39,728 nt of DNA from Bacteroidales bacterium (lineage in GTDB: Bacteria; Bacteroidota; Bacteroidia; Bacteroidales; UBA3663). The translations under genes and the position numbers were made by a program. Shown here in pieces: positions 26,081 to 34,203 of the stretch. The notes beneath the pieces were generated by a model. The model was not told the origin of the DNA. It saw only the letters and a program-made list of their open reading frames with translations, and did no database searches. Where the stretch lies: positions 1 to 39,728 of the forward strand of contig JAEDEY010000009.1 in the NCBI GenBank assembly GCA_016293065.1. Direction: 5' to 3'. Each line of letters begins with the position of its first letter. Position 1 is the first letter of the stretch.

Positions 26081-26794
26081 TTATTTGATTTTTTCGGAAA
26101 GTTCTTCAAATGGATTTTTGGGGAGCTTGGCAATAAAGTCCTTGAGGTAGAAAGGAGTGAAGTAAGCCACATCGACAAACTCCTGGCGGTTGTAAGCCTG
26201 AATAGCAAGAGCCATCATGTCTGAAGCCATTGCACGCACATCTTTGATAAAATGTGCATTTGGATGCTTGATTATGTCGGCACATTTCTCACTTCCGTCA
26301 CCAAAGAAATAGATTGGATGCGAGTCGAGCTCCTCGCGCAGGAAATCTTCTGTAATGACCTCAGAGCGAACAGGCTTGACCTCCTGCAATGCCTGATTGT
26401 ACAATGCAGTATAGACCTCCATCCGTCGTGCATCGATCATAGGGCAGTAGTAACCGTCGTCGGGCATGTCTATGCCGAACATCACATGACAGCACATCGT
26501 CTTGAGCGTGCTCACGGCAATCAGCGGCACTTGGAGTCCGAAGGCAAGTCCTTTTGCCTCTGATACACCGATGCGCAAGCCTGTATATGAACCAGGGCCT
26601 TCGCTCACGGCAATAGCATCTGGCATCATGTCGTTCTGACGAGCGTGTTCCATGACGCGCTCAACAAACAGACCAAGGCTCGATGCATGGTTAGGACCAT
26701 CATATTCTTCCTCGTGAAATTCAATATTGAAATCCTTGCAAAGAGACACCGAACAAGCCTTTGTAGAGGTCTCAATAAGTAATATATTTGCCAT
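26081..26794 (-). CDS. tsaB: tRNA threonylcarbamoyladenosine biosynthesis protein TsaB
   Basis: The start is set at the ATG at 26794 (237 residues, MANILLIETSTKACSVSL), because the longer reading uses TTG and only adds three residues. TsaB features are the ASKHA-fold opening ILLIETSTKACSVSL, the H-A-S-S-L-G-L-F segment (HASSLGLFVERVM), AVSEGPGSYTGLRIGVSEAKGLAFG, and the metal-type segment PMIDARRMEVYTALY. TsaB is the non-catalytic platform that binds TsaD and TsaE in making t6A37 on ANN-decoding tRNAs. Length is normal for the family. It is first in a two-gene unit with DUF4290 and is driven by the promoter at 26868-26899, which carries unusual palindromes. Confidence 0.95.
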   Translation of the reverse strand: MANILLIETSTKACSVSLCKDFNIEFHEEEYDGPNHASSLGLFVERVMEHARQNDMMPDAIAVSEGPGSYTGLRIGVSEAKGLAFGLQVPLIAVSTLKTMCCHVMFGIDMPDDGYYCPMIDARRMEVYTALYNQALQEVKPVRSEVITEDFLREELDSHPIYFFGDGSEKCADIIKHPNAHFIKDVRAMASDMMALAIQAYNRQEFVDVAYFTPFYLKDFIAKLPKNPFEELSEKIK

Positions 26795-26836
26795 TATTGT
26801 CAAATAAAGTTCCTTTTTCTCTGCGAATTTGTTTAC

Positions 26837-26858
26837 AATTATCTATGCATAGATAATT
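26837..26858 (-). promoter_or_regulatory. 22-bp perfect palindrome in the tsaB leader
   Basis: The half-site AATTATCTATG is repeated exactly in inverse with no spacer. It begins 9 nt downstream of the tsaB -7 box, so it covers roughly +4 to +25 of the predicted transcript. It could be a dimeric repressor operator or an RNA hairpin. Confidence 0.6.
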
Positions 26859-26867
26859 TTATCTGCG

Positions 26868-26899
26868 CAAAGATAGTCTATTTCGGGATAACATCCAAA
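26868..26899 (-). promoter_or_regulatory. tsaB promoter inside an inverted repeat
   Basis: On the minus strand TTTG (26899-26896) and TATCTTTG (26875-26868) are separated by 20 bp, an ideal Bacteroidota promoter. The -33 box sits in the spacer of an inverted repeat, GGGATAA / TTATCCC (26885-26891 and 26902-26908, 10-bp spacer), suggestive of an operator. Confidence 0.75.
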
Positions 26900-26908
26900 T
26901 ATTATCCC

Positions 26909-26937
26909 AAAAAAAAGCGAGAACCTATCAGTTTTCT
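26909..26937 (-). terminator. Terminator of the RND adaptor gene
   Basis: Read on the minus strand, a short imperfect hairpin (GAAAAC...GTTCTC) overlapping the adaptor stop codon is followed by GC and eight T residues (26917-26909 on the plus strand as A8G). Confidence 0.6.
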
Positions 26938-27827
26938 TCGACTAGTTTTGCTCTTACGTACATGCCAGGGCGGAACTCCTCTCTTTCATTCTTAACCTGT
27001 GCATACACCTTTATTGAGTAGTCCCTGCTGTCGATCGACTGGTCAATGGCGACTATCTCTGCCTCGAAATCATTACTGCCCATGCCATTTACCCAGAACA
27101 GTATCTTGCGTCCCTCTTGCATAAGTGAAAGATCTTTTTCATAGACAGTTAGTTGTAGTAGAGGCTTCGACTTGTCGATTATGTCGCATACTGGCTGACC
27201 AGGTTCGAGATAAGTACCTACATTGACGTTGATGTTGGTTGCATAGCCTGTGAATGGTGCTGTGACTGGCAGATAGGTCATGATGCCTTCGTTGAGCACC
27301 TTGTCGAGACTCACACCGAGAGTTTGCAGGCGAGCCATGGCAGCCTCAAGATGGCTCTTCATAGCCAGATATTCCGACTTGGCAAGCTGTACCTTCTTCT
27401 TCGAAGCCACATCGATGTCACCCAGCGAGTTCTGCCGCTTGTATTCCTGTTCGAGATAGTCAACCTGAGCCATAGCCTCAAGATAGGTGTGCTGCAGTTC
27501 GATGAAGTCAGGATTGTCGATTGTTGCGACTACCTGATCTTTTTTTACATGCTGTCCTGGCATGATCGAAAGACTATGTATCCTTCCGCCCATTGTGAGC
27601 GAGAGTGTGGCTTTCTGCTGTGGAGACACCATGATGATACCATTGAATGTGCGGTTATTGGCAACGTCAGAAGCGTTGATTACAGCATCTATACTATCGG
27701 CATTATCTTCCGAAATCTTTGTCTCTGGCAATACAGCCTGATCAGCTGTGTCGTTGTTCAAGGCTGCTTTCTTTTCCGAGCAGCCAGCAAGTAGCATTGC
27801 TACTGCAATAATTAAAAATGTCTTCAT
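26928..27827 (-). CDS. Short RND efflux periplasmic adaptor (CusB/CzcB type lipoprotein)
   Basis: This 299-residue membrane fusion protein has a lipoprotein signal (MKTFLIIAVAMLLAGC-SEK). It has a barrel/lipoyl half-motif (GGRIHSLSIMPGQHVKKDQVVATIDNPDF), an alpha-hairpin (~115-175), the second lipoyl half (VTAPFTGYATNINVNVGTYLEPGQPVCDI) and a beta-barrel domain ending at RPGMYVRAKLVEEN. The adaptor carries substrates between the inner-membrane pump and an outer-membrane channel. Family members commonly run to 360-400 residues with a membrane-proximal domain after the PGM(F/Y)V segment, and here the protein stops right there. A terminator follows immediately, so the end is either natural or an old truncation. 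It lies 70 nt behind the pump gene, with no TolC-like gene between. Confidence 0.88.
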   Translation of the reverse strand: MKTFLIIAVAMLLAGCSEKKAALNNDTADQAVLPETKISEDNADSIDAVINASDVANNRTFNGIIMVSPQQKATLSLTMGGRIHSLSIMPGQHVKKDQVVATIDNPDFIELQHTYLEAMAQVDYLEQEYKRQNSLGDIDVASKKKVQLAKSEYLAMKSHLEAAMARLQTLGVSLDKVLNEGIMTYLPVTAPFTGYATNINVNVGTYLEPGQPVCDIIDKSKPLLQLTVYEKDLSLMQEGRKILFWVNGMGSNDFEAEIVAIDQSIDSRDYSIKVYAQVKNEREEFRPGMYVRAKLVEEN

Positions 27828-27897
27828 ATTGACTGAATGTTGTTTCCAAATTATCTTGTTGTCTAATTATTGAGAATGGTCATCTTGTTGGACACTA

Positions 27898-30800
27898 TCA
27901 TCTGGCTGATTGTTTCTTGATACGTTTCATCTGGCGCAAAGCCACAGGGAACCCATTGACGATGCGATAGAAAGCAGGGATGATTACCAGTGTCAGCAAG
28001 GTCGATACTATCAAGCCGCCAATCACGACCGTGGCAAGCGGACGTTGAACTTCAGCACCGGCTGATGTGGCAATTGCCATTGGCACAAAGCCCAATGATG
28101 CTACTAGACCCGTGAGGAATACCGGACGAAGCAGATGACTGCACCCACCAAGGATAATCCTATCGGTGCAGAGACTGTAATGGGTATGTGGCTTCTTGCT
28201 ATAGCGAATGTCGTTGAAATGGTTGATCATGAGGATACCATTGAGTACAGCCACACCGAAGAGGGCAATGAAGCCCACGCCTGCCGAAATGCTGAATGGC
28301 AGGTCTCGAAGCCACAGTGCTACTATACCTCCGATGAGCGACAGAGGAACGGTTGAAAATACCACGAGCGAGTACCTTACGCTACGAAAGGCAAAGAACA
28401 ACAAGAGGAAAATGAGAGCCAAGGCAATCGGAATCACTATGAGGAGAGTGCGAATGGCGTTTTGCAGGTTCTTGAACTGACCACCGTACTCAAAGTAATA
28501 TCCAGGTTTGAGCTTGATGTTCTGGTCGAGAACTGTCTGAATCTCCTCAACAACCTTCTGTATGTCGGCATCGCGCACATTGACACCAATCACAATACGA
28601 CGCTTTGTAGCATCACGGTTGATCTGGAGAGGACCATTCACAAGGTCGATTGTTGCCACTTCACTAACAGGTATCTGAAGTCCATCGGAAGCACGCACGA
28701 ACAGACGATTTAGATCCAGGTCGCTAATCTTCTCTTTATCAAGACGAACCACAAGATCGAAACGTCGTTCGTTTTCGAATACCACACCAGCAGTCTCGCC
28801 TGCATAGGCCGTTCGAATGATGTCGTTGAGTTCTTTGATATCTATGCCATAGCGGGCGAGCTTGTTACGGTCGAAATGTACCACAAGCTGAGGCAGACCC
28901 ATCGCCTGTTCCACTATCACATCATCGGCACCATGAACCTTCTGGACGTATGCCGAAGCCTCTTTTGCTTTTGCATACAGTTCTTCCATATCCTCGCCAT
29001 ATAGCTTTATAGCAATGTCGGCCTTTGCTCCAGTCATCAGCTCGTTGAAACGAAGCTGGATAGGCTGACTGAAGTTGAACTCAGCTCCTTCAACCACTTC
29101 CAGAGCTTCCTTCATCTTCTCGACCATCTCTGCTCGCGAAGAGGCCGAAGTCCATTCCTTGAACGGTTTCATCACAATCATCACATCAGCATCTTCGACC
29201 GACATAGGATCGGTTGGGACTTCGGCAGTGCCTATCTTTGCCACTACATGCTTTATCTCGGGGAATTTCTCCTTGAGCACCTTCTCGGCTTTGAGCGAGA
29301 TTTCGATGCTCTGAGAGAGAGAGCTGCCCGCAGGAAGCGTCATCTGCATCGCAAAGTCCCCTTCATCGAGTGTTGGGATAAACTCTGCCCCAAGTCGGGT
29401 GAAGAGCAAAATCGAAGCTGCAAGCATGGCAAAGGCAATGCCAATGGTCTTCCACACATTGTGCATGCACACGTGCAGTATTTTATAATATTTATTGTTG
29501 AGCCAAGTGAAGAACCGGTCTGCAAGTGTAGGACGTGGGTCAATATGTCTCTTCAGGAAGAGGACAGCCATCATTGGCACGTAGGTTAGAGAGAGTATTA
29601 GCGCACCGATGATACAGAACACGAGTGTTTTGGCCATAGGAGTGAAGTACTTGCCTTCGATGCCAGTAAGCGTCAGAATTGGGAAGAACACGATGAGGAT
29701 GATGAGAACGGCAAAGGCCGAGCTTTTCACTACATGCGATGCTCCTATTTCAACTTCCTTCTCCATTTCTTCGCTTGTCAGTGTCTTGCCTGCCAGTCGT
29801 TTAGAGAAGAGATGTGCCAGAATGCCTTCAAGTATGACTATTGAACCATCGACTACAATGCCAAAGTCGATTGCACCAAGGCTCATGAGGTTGGCTGAAA
29901 CGCCGAAGATACGCATCATGATGAAGCCAAAGAGCATGGCGAGAGGGATGACCGAAGCCACAATCATGCCTGCACGCACGTTGCCGAGGAAAATGATGAG
30001 AACAAGGAAAACGATCAGCGCACCTTCGATAAGGTTGTATATGACAGTCGATATATTTCGGTTGACAAGTTCAGAACGATTGAGATATGGCTCAATGCTT
30101 ACACCTTCAGGCAGCATTTTCTGCACCTTTGCCACACGCGCTTCCAGTTCCTGGGTGACAACATTGGCATTGGCACCCTTGAGCATCATGGCGATACCGC
30201 CCACGCACTCGCCATCGCCATCCATGGTCATGGCACCGAAACGCTTTGGTGAGCCAAAGACCACACGACCTATGTCGCTAATGTGCACAGGCATGCCGCC
30301 TCGGTTGGCAACAACAATATTCTCAATATCCTTGATTTGAGCTATCATGCCTTCCGAACGGATATAATAGGCCTTGCTGCCCTTTTCAATATAGCTGCCG
30401 CCTGTGTTCTGATTGTTTTTCTCAAGTGCGTCAAACACATCGGAGATGGTAAGCTGAAGAGCTGAAAGCACATCGGGGTCAATGGCTATCTCATATTGCT
30501 TCATATAGCCACCGAAGCTGTTGATCTCGACGATTCCAGGAATACCTGAGAGCTGGCGCTTCACAATCCAGTCTTGAATGGTGCGCAGTTCCATTGCATC
30601 ATAGTCCTTGCGGTGTTGCTCATCGACCTTCAGCACATACTGATAGATCTCGCCCAAGCCTGTCGTGATAGGCATAAGCTCGGGCGTGCCAAGTTCCTGG
30701 GGTATCTCACCTGCCACGGTCTGAATCTGCTCGTTGATGAGCTGTCGGGTCTGCAACGTCGGCACGTCTTCCTTGAACACAACGGTCACAAGCGAGAGTC

Positions 30801-31065
30801 CGAAGCGCGATACCGAACGTATCTCAGTGACGTTCATGATATTGCTCATGGCAATCTCGACAGGCATGGTGATGAGCTGTTCGACCTCTTGAGGTGCCAG
30901 TGTCGGTGATACGGTCACTATCTGCACCTGATTGTTGGTGATATCAGGCACAGCATCGATAGGCAAGGTAACCATCGAATAGATACCGCCTATCAGCAGA
31001 GCCAATGTAGTCAGAAAGACAAAGAGCTTCTGCTTTATGGAAAACCTAACGATAGAATTGAACAT
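27898..31065 (-). CDS. Heavy-metal-type RND efflux pump (CzcA/CusA family)
   Basis: This 1055-residue protein is a full-length RND permease. The N-terminal helix (IKQKLFVFLTTLALLIGGIYS) is followed by the family motif LPIDAVPDITNNQVQI, two large periplasmic loops and twelve predicted transmembrane segments. TM4 (~397-411) reads IDFGIVVDGSIVILEG. The Asp-Asp-Glu pattern matches the proton-relay residues of divalent-cation (Zn/Co/Ni/Cd) pumps rather than the copper/silver CusA pattern, so divalent metals are the better guess. Other markers are LPEGVSIEPYLNRSELV, GAEFIPTLDEGDFAM and the closing GGLIVSTLLTLVIIPAFY. It is first in a two-gene operon with the short adaptor. It carries no C-terminal TolC fusion, which some Bacteroidota homologues have. 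Confidence 0.94.
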   Translation of the reverse strand: MFNSIVRFSIKQKLFVFLTTLALLIGGIYSMVTLPIDAVPDITNNQVQIVTVSPTLAPQEVEQLITMPVEIAMSNIMNVTEIRSVSRFGLSLVTVVFKEDVPTLQTRQLINEQIQTVAGEIPQELGTPELMPITTGLGEIYQYVLKVDEQHRKDYDAMELRTIQDWIVKRQLSGIPGIVEINSFGGYMKQYEIAIDPDVLSALQLTISDVFDALEKNNQNTGGSYIEKGSKAYYIRSEGMIAQIKDIENIVVANRGGMPVHISDIGRVVFGSPKRFGAMTMDGDGECVGGIAMMLKGANANVVTQELEARVAKVQKMLPEGVSIEPYLNRSELVNRNISTVIYNLIEGALIVFLVLIIFLGNVRAGMIVASVIPLAMLFGFIMMRIFGVSANLMSLGAIDFGIVVDGSIVILEGILAHLFSKRLAGKTLTSEEMEKEVEIGASHVVKSSAFAVLIILIVFFPILTLTGIEGKYFTPMAKTLVFCIIGALILSLTYVPMMAVLFLKRHIDPRPTLADRFFTWLNNKYYKILHVCMHNVWKTIGIAFAMLAASILLFTRLGAEFIPTLDEGDFAMQMTLPAGSSLSQSIEISLKAEKVLKEKFPEIKHVVAKIGTAEVPTDPMSVEDADVMIVMKPFKEWTSASSRAEMVEKMKEALEVVEGAEFNFSQPIQLRFNELMTGAKADIAIKLYGEDMEELYAKAKEASAYVQKVHGADDVIVEQAMGLPQLVVHFDRNKLARYGIDIKELNDIIRTAYAGETAGVVFENERRFDLVVRLDKEKISDLDLNRLFVRASDGLQIPVSEVATIDLVNGPLQINRDATKRRIVIGVNVRDADIQKVVEEIQTVLDQNIKLKPGYYFEYGGQFKNLQNAIRTLLIVIPIALALIFLLLFFAFRSVRYSLVVFSTVPLSLIGGIVALWLRDLPFSISAGVGFIALFGVAVLNGILMINHFNDIRYSKKPHTHYSLCTDRIILGGCSHLLRPVFLTGLVASLGFVPMAIATSAGAEVQRPLATVVIGGLIVSTLLTLVIIPAFYRIVNGFPVALRQMKRIKKQSAR

Positions 31066-31097
31066 ATTGATGACATTTATCGATTATTTACAAGTCA

Positions 31098-31105
31098 CAA
31101 ATATA
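31098..31105 (-). promoter_or_regulatory. Promoter -7 box of the RND pump operon
   Basis: TATATTTG on the minus strand lies 32 nt before the ATG at 31065. No -33 box is clear at the usual spacing. The rest of the 31066-31272 gap holds the hairpin at 31203-31239. Confidence 0.5.
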
Positions 31106-31202
31106 CAGATAATAATCATCTTATGGACAGAATCATACAAAATATCTTCAAAAAGATATACATATCGTAACAATAATACAGATTTTAATAATATTGGCAT
31201 AT

Positions 31203-31239
31203 AAATATGCAAGAAATAATGGTAATTTCCTGCATATTT
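31203..31239 (-). terminator. Hairpin after the GNAT gene
   Basis: A 15-bp inverted repeat (31203-31217 with 31225-31239, 7-nt loop) is fully paired on minus-strand RNA if one G-U is allowed, and has one mismatch on plus-strand RNA. That asymmetry suggests it acts on the minus transcript, 33 nt after the GNAT stop. There is no clean U tract behind it, so termination is likely but not certain. Confidence 0.5.
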
Positions 31240-31272
31240 ACATACCCTTGTCTTTCATTTTCTGAGATTATT

Positions 31273-31818
31273 TCAGGTCGTAGTCGGCATGCTCAATTTC
31301 CAGAAAATCTGACCGAAGGCATATATGTCCTCTGAATACTTGAAACCGAGGTTGTAATAGAGCTTCTGTGCATTTGGATTCTCTGGATCGACCAACAGAG
31401 TGGCTACGGGCAAGCCCATTTCTCTGCCTCTTTTGATCTGAGCTTTCATCAGTTCCTGGGCAATGCCTCGGCGACGGAATTCGGGCAAGACGGCAAGTGA
31501 GTCGATGTAAAACTCACCTTCGCGTGTCTCATCTTCGAAATTCTGGAAGTCCATCTTCTTTGCAAATTCAGGGAAATGCGAGAAGGTGCGCACACGAATC
31601 TCATGATAGTTGTTGCCATCGTAGGCAAGACAGAGTCCGGCTGGCACATTGTCGATTTCGGCAATGATGGCATTGCGGTAGGAGTAGAGCACATTGTCGA
31701 GACGGCATACCTCGGCAAAAAGATTGAGCTCTTCGGCAGATATATTGGTGTGAAGAGCCATACTCACGCACTTTGCTACAAAAAGTGCATCGTTGATTGT
31801 TGCTTGTCTGATTTCCAT
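31273..31818 (-). CDS. GNAT family N-acetyltransferase
   Basis: This 181-residue enzyme shows the GNAT fold order: an N-terminal strand and helix (MEIRQATINDALFVAKCVSMAL), motif A with the acetyl-CoA pyrophosphate loop (DSLAVLPEFRRRGIAQELM, R-x-x-G-x-A type), and motif B (LPVATLLVDPENPNAQKLYYNLGFKYSED). The final residues (FGQIFWKLSM) complete the sheet. The acceptor is unknown. The TATCTTTG box at 31830-31823 ends 4 nt before the ATG, so the mRNA is probably leaderless. It is separated from the downstream pump by a hairpin and its own promoter, so co-regulation is not implied. Confidence 0.9.
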   Translation of the reverse strand: MEIRQATINDALFVAKCVSMALHTNISAEELNLFAEVCRLDNVLYSYRNAIIAEIDNVPAGLCLAYDGNNYHEIRVRTFSHFPEFAKKMDFQNFEDETREGEFYIDSLAVLPEFRRRGIAQELMKAQIKRGREMGLPVATLLVDPENPNAQKLYYNLGFKYSEDIYAFGQIFWKLSMPTTT

Positions 31819-31822
31819 GATG

Positions 31823-31830
31823 CAAAGATA
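31823..31830 (-). promoter_or_regulatory. Promoter -7 box abutting the GNAT start codon
   Basis: TATCTTTG on the minus strand ends at 31823, with only CATC between it and the ATG. Transcription would start at or inside the start codon. Confidence 0.55.
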
Positions 31831-31931
31831 GTGATTTATTGGCGATATTGCATATTATTATAATTAATTGTTGTTAAAATGCACAAAACACGAATATATA
31901 TAAATTATAAACACATATTACGCTATATTTT

Positions 31932-31997
31932 CTAATAACAAACGGGGATTATTTCAAGTGGCACTTGGTTCTCGTTTTGATAGAATTTTACTGCCAT
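31932..31997 (-). pseudogene. Possible 21-codon remnant resembling an HU-family N-terminus
   Basis: An ATG-to-TAG frame (MAVKFYQNENQVPLEIIPVCY) lies 48 nt behind a TATATTTG -7 box (32053-32046, minus strand). The opening M-A-V-K-F-Y is reminiscent of Bacteroidota HU-like DNA-binding proteins, but the frame stops at once and no continuation was recognised. It may be a decayed gene start, a tiny peptide or chance. Confidence 0.25.
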
Positions 31998-32045
31998 GAT
32001 TAATTAGGTAATATTATTTAGTTTTTTGAAAGTGTTTTCGCGGTA

Positions 32046-32053
32046 CAAATATA
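32046..32053 (-). promoter_or_regulatory. Possible minus-strand promoter in the GNAT-kinase gap
   Basis: TATATTTG on the minus strand upstream of the 21-codon frame. No -33 partner is visible. Confidence 0.3.
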
Positions 32054-32168
32054 TATCAAATTATTGTTTGTTGAAAGAAATAAACTAAACAATATCAAAA
32101 TTAATATCAATTTTATAGCATTTATATAATTTTTTGTACAAAAATATGGATAATTCAAATAAAAAGCA

Positions 32169-32176
32169 TAAATTTG
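32169..32176 (+). promoter_or_regulatory. Promoter -7 box of the second hybrid kinase
   Basis: TAAATTTG lies 32 nt before the ATG at 32209. No -33 box is seen at normal spacing. Confidence 0.55.
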
Positions 32177-32208
32177 CAAAAACAATTGAGCTCATTTAAC
32201 CACGAACT

Positions 32209-33936
32209 ATGTCTTTAAGTCTTACCTCTGTCACGATCATCATCCTTGTGATGATAATACTTGTTCTCTTTCATTTTGTCATAGGAGAAACATGGCTTAG
32301 AAAGAGAATAAGTGATGCTGTGTTCAGCAATCAGAGGAAACGCCTTCAAGAAATCGATGACCTTATCTTCGCCCTCGGCAACTATGTAGGCGACATCTTT
32401 TTGATCAATGTAAAGAAGAAATTATCAACAACCTTAAGATTGAAAGGCAAAACCATGTCTTTCAAGACAAACAGGACACGATCTTATCAGAAAGCTTGGG
32501 ATTGGTATATAGCAAAATATATAAAGGAAGAAGACCGTGAGCGAGTTGCAGAGTTTATCAAACTCGATAACGTCTTGAAGATCCTTGAAGACAATACTGT
32601 GGCCAATTGCAGGTATCGTGCCATTTTCGAAGGAGTTGAGCACAACTTCCAGATTTCTTACAGCTACATAGGTGAGAAAGACAAACCGCGCCTGATACTT
32701 CTTTTCAGAAATATCAACCACATAGTCGAAGCTGAACAGAAACAAATTATTGAGGTGACAGAGCTGAACAAGAAATTAACCGAAGCAATCGAATCGGCAC
32801 AGAAGGCAAATACGGCAAAGTCAGCATTCCTCTTCAATATGTCGCATGACATACGTACGCCTATGAATGCCATAATAGGTTTTGCCAACCTCATGCAAAA
32901 GAACATTGACGACAAAGAGAAATGCATTGACTATCTTGACAAAATAAAGAAATCGAGCGACTATCTGCTCTCTCTTATTAATAATGTACTATCGATGGCT
33001 CGTATCGATAGTGGCAAGACTGTGCTCGACCTTCAGCCATATTGTACGTCGATTATCTCAGACGAGGTTGTGTCGGTATGGACTGAACTTATGCAACAAA
33101 AGGGGATAAAGTTTGAGGTCAAGACTGATTTCAAGCAGAATTATATCTATGCAGATTCGATGAAGCTTAAAGAGATCTTTCTCAATCTCGTGTCAAACGC
33201 ATATAAATATACACCTGAAGGAGGAAATGTATTGGTTTCGTCAATCGAAGAACCAAGTGAAAGGGAAGGCTATGTCAATATGAAGACTATAGTCAAAGAT
33301 ACTGGCATCGGTATGTCGAAGGAGTTCTTGCCACAAATCTTCGATGAATTTGCTCGCGAATCAGGAAGTTCGGGCAACAACATCCAAGGCACAGGACTCG
33401 GTATGCCAATAGTCAAAAAACTTGTCGAACTCATGGGCGGAACAATAACTGTCGAGAGCGAATTGGGCAAAGGCACAACTTTTGAGATAAACATTCCACA
33501 TAAGATAGCCCACGAACCAAAGAAAATGATGGAAAAGCAAACTGCTGCAAAGTCATTTACAGGTAAACGCATTCTTTTGGCTGAAGACAATGACTTGAAT
33601 GCAGAGATTGCTGAAGAGGTTCTCTCAGAGGTAGGCTTTGAAGTAGAACGGGCTGAAGATGGCATCGTCTGCATAGATATGCTTTGCAAGTCAGCCCCAC
33701 ATTACTATGACCTTATTTTGATGGATATACAGATGCCTAATCTCGACGGATATAGCACGACTCGTAAGATCCGCAAGCTCTCAGACAAAGAAAAGGCCAA
33801 CATCCCTATTTTAGCAATGACTGCCAATGCTTTTGACGAAGACCGTAGGAATGCACTCGAAGCAGGCATGAATGGTCATCTCAGTAAGCCTATCGAGTTG
33901 GATAAGCTGATGGATATGATTTCCGAATTTATATAA
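32209..33936 (+). CDS. Hybrid histidine kinase with one membrane helix and a receiver domain
   Basis: This 575-residue protein has one N-terminal membrane helix (SVTIIILVMIILVLFHFVIG). A cytoplasmic sensor region (~40-180) ends in PAS-like sequence (YRAIFEGVEHNFQISYSYIGEKDKPRLILLFRNI). A coiled-coil (~180-200) leads to HisKA with H213 (FNMSHDIRTPMNAIIGF), an ATPase domain (NLVSNAYKYTPEGG, DTGIGMS, GTGLGMPIVKKLV) and a receiver with D506 (LILMDIQMPNLDGYS). Its kinase-receiver half is strikingly close to that of the EvgS-like kinase at 21204, while the sensor halves are unrelated. The two are therefore paralogues with exchanged inputs. It has no HPt or DNA-binding domain and stands alone, with a possible terminator after it. 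Confidence 0.93.
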   Translation: MSLSLTSVTIIILVMIILVLFHFVIGETWLRKRISDAVFSNQRKRLQEIDDLIFALGNYVGDIFLINVKKKLSTTLRLKGKTMSFKTNRTRSYQKAWDWYIAKYIKEEDRERVAEFIKLDNVLKILEDNTVANCRYRAIFEGVEHNFQISYSYIGEKDKPRLILLFRNINHIVEAEQKQIIEVTELNKKLTEAIESAQKANTAKSAFLFNMSHDIRTPMNAIIGFANLMQKNIDDKEKCIDYLDKIKKSSDYLLSLINNVLSMARIDSGKTVLDLQPYCTSIISDEVVSVWTELMQQKGIKFEVKTDFKQNYIYADSMKLKEIFLNLVSNAYKYTPEGGNVLVSSIEEPSEREGYVNMKTIVKDTGIGMSKEFLPQIFDEFARESGSSGNNIQGTGLGMPIVKKLVELMGGTITVESELGKGTTFEINIPHKIAHEPKKMMEKQTAAKSFTGKRILLAEDNDLNAEIAEEVLSEVGFEVERAEDGIVCIDMLCKSAPHYYDLILMDIQMPNLDGYSTTRKIRKLSDKEKANIPILAMTANAFDEDRRNALEAGMNGHLSKPIELDKLMDMISEFI

Positions 33937-33966
33937 TTGTCATATTCTTAACTTCTCTATTGAATA

Positions 33967-34012
33967 TGTGTTCAAGAAACAAAATATTTTGCTTTGTTTC
34001 TTGGTTAACACA
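33967..34012 (+). terminator. Possible terminator after the second hybrid kinase
   Basis: A 10-bp perfect stem (AAGAAACAAA at 33974-33983 with its complement at 33993-34002), extended by TGTGTT/AACACA, lies 30 nt after the stop. The U tract behind it is poor. Confidence 0.5.
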
Positions 34013-34128
34013 TAACATTTTGCATATTCCATTATCTCAATTTATGTCATTTTTGCAATAATTATGCATATTTATTGTATTCTTGCATTTTTACTGTAAT
34101 TTTATATCCTACATATTCAAATATTATA

Positions 34129-34155
34129 TATCTTTGTTCTTCCGATTTATCTTTG
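34129..34155 (+). promoter_or_regulatory. Tandem -7 boxes before proB
   Basis: Two identical TATCTTTG boxes (34129-34136 and 34148-34155) lie 67 and 48 nt before the proB ATG, suggesting two transcription starts. Clear -33 boxes are lacking. Confidence 0.5.
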
Positions 34156-34203
34156 AGATAAGTTGGATATATATATTCATACATTTTTGATAATTGATTA
34201 TTC

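Larger units (their letters stand above)
31819..32208. other. 390-bp AT-rich intergenic region
   Basis: Between the divergent GNAT and hybrid kinase genes this stretch holds the GNAT -7 box, a possible 21-codon minus-strand ORF with its own -7 box (31932-32053), and the kinase -7 box at 32169-32176. Nothing else supportable was seen: no tRNA-like fold and no strong terminator. Confidence 0.6.

Noticed and set aside
31965..31977. Short palindrome CAAGTG-G-CACTTG
   Set aside because: It is too short, with no promoter next to it, and it lies inside the possible 21-codon frame.
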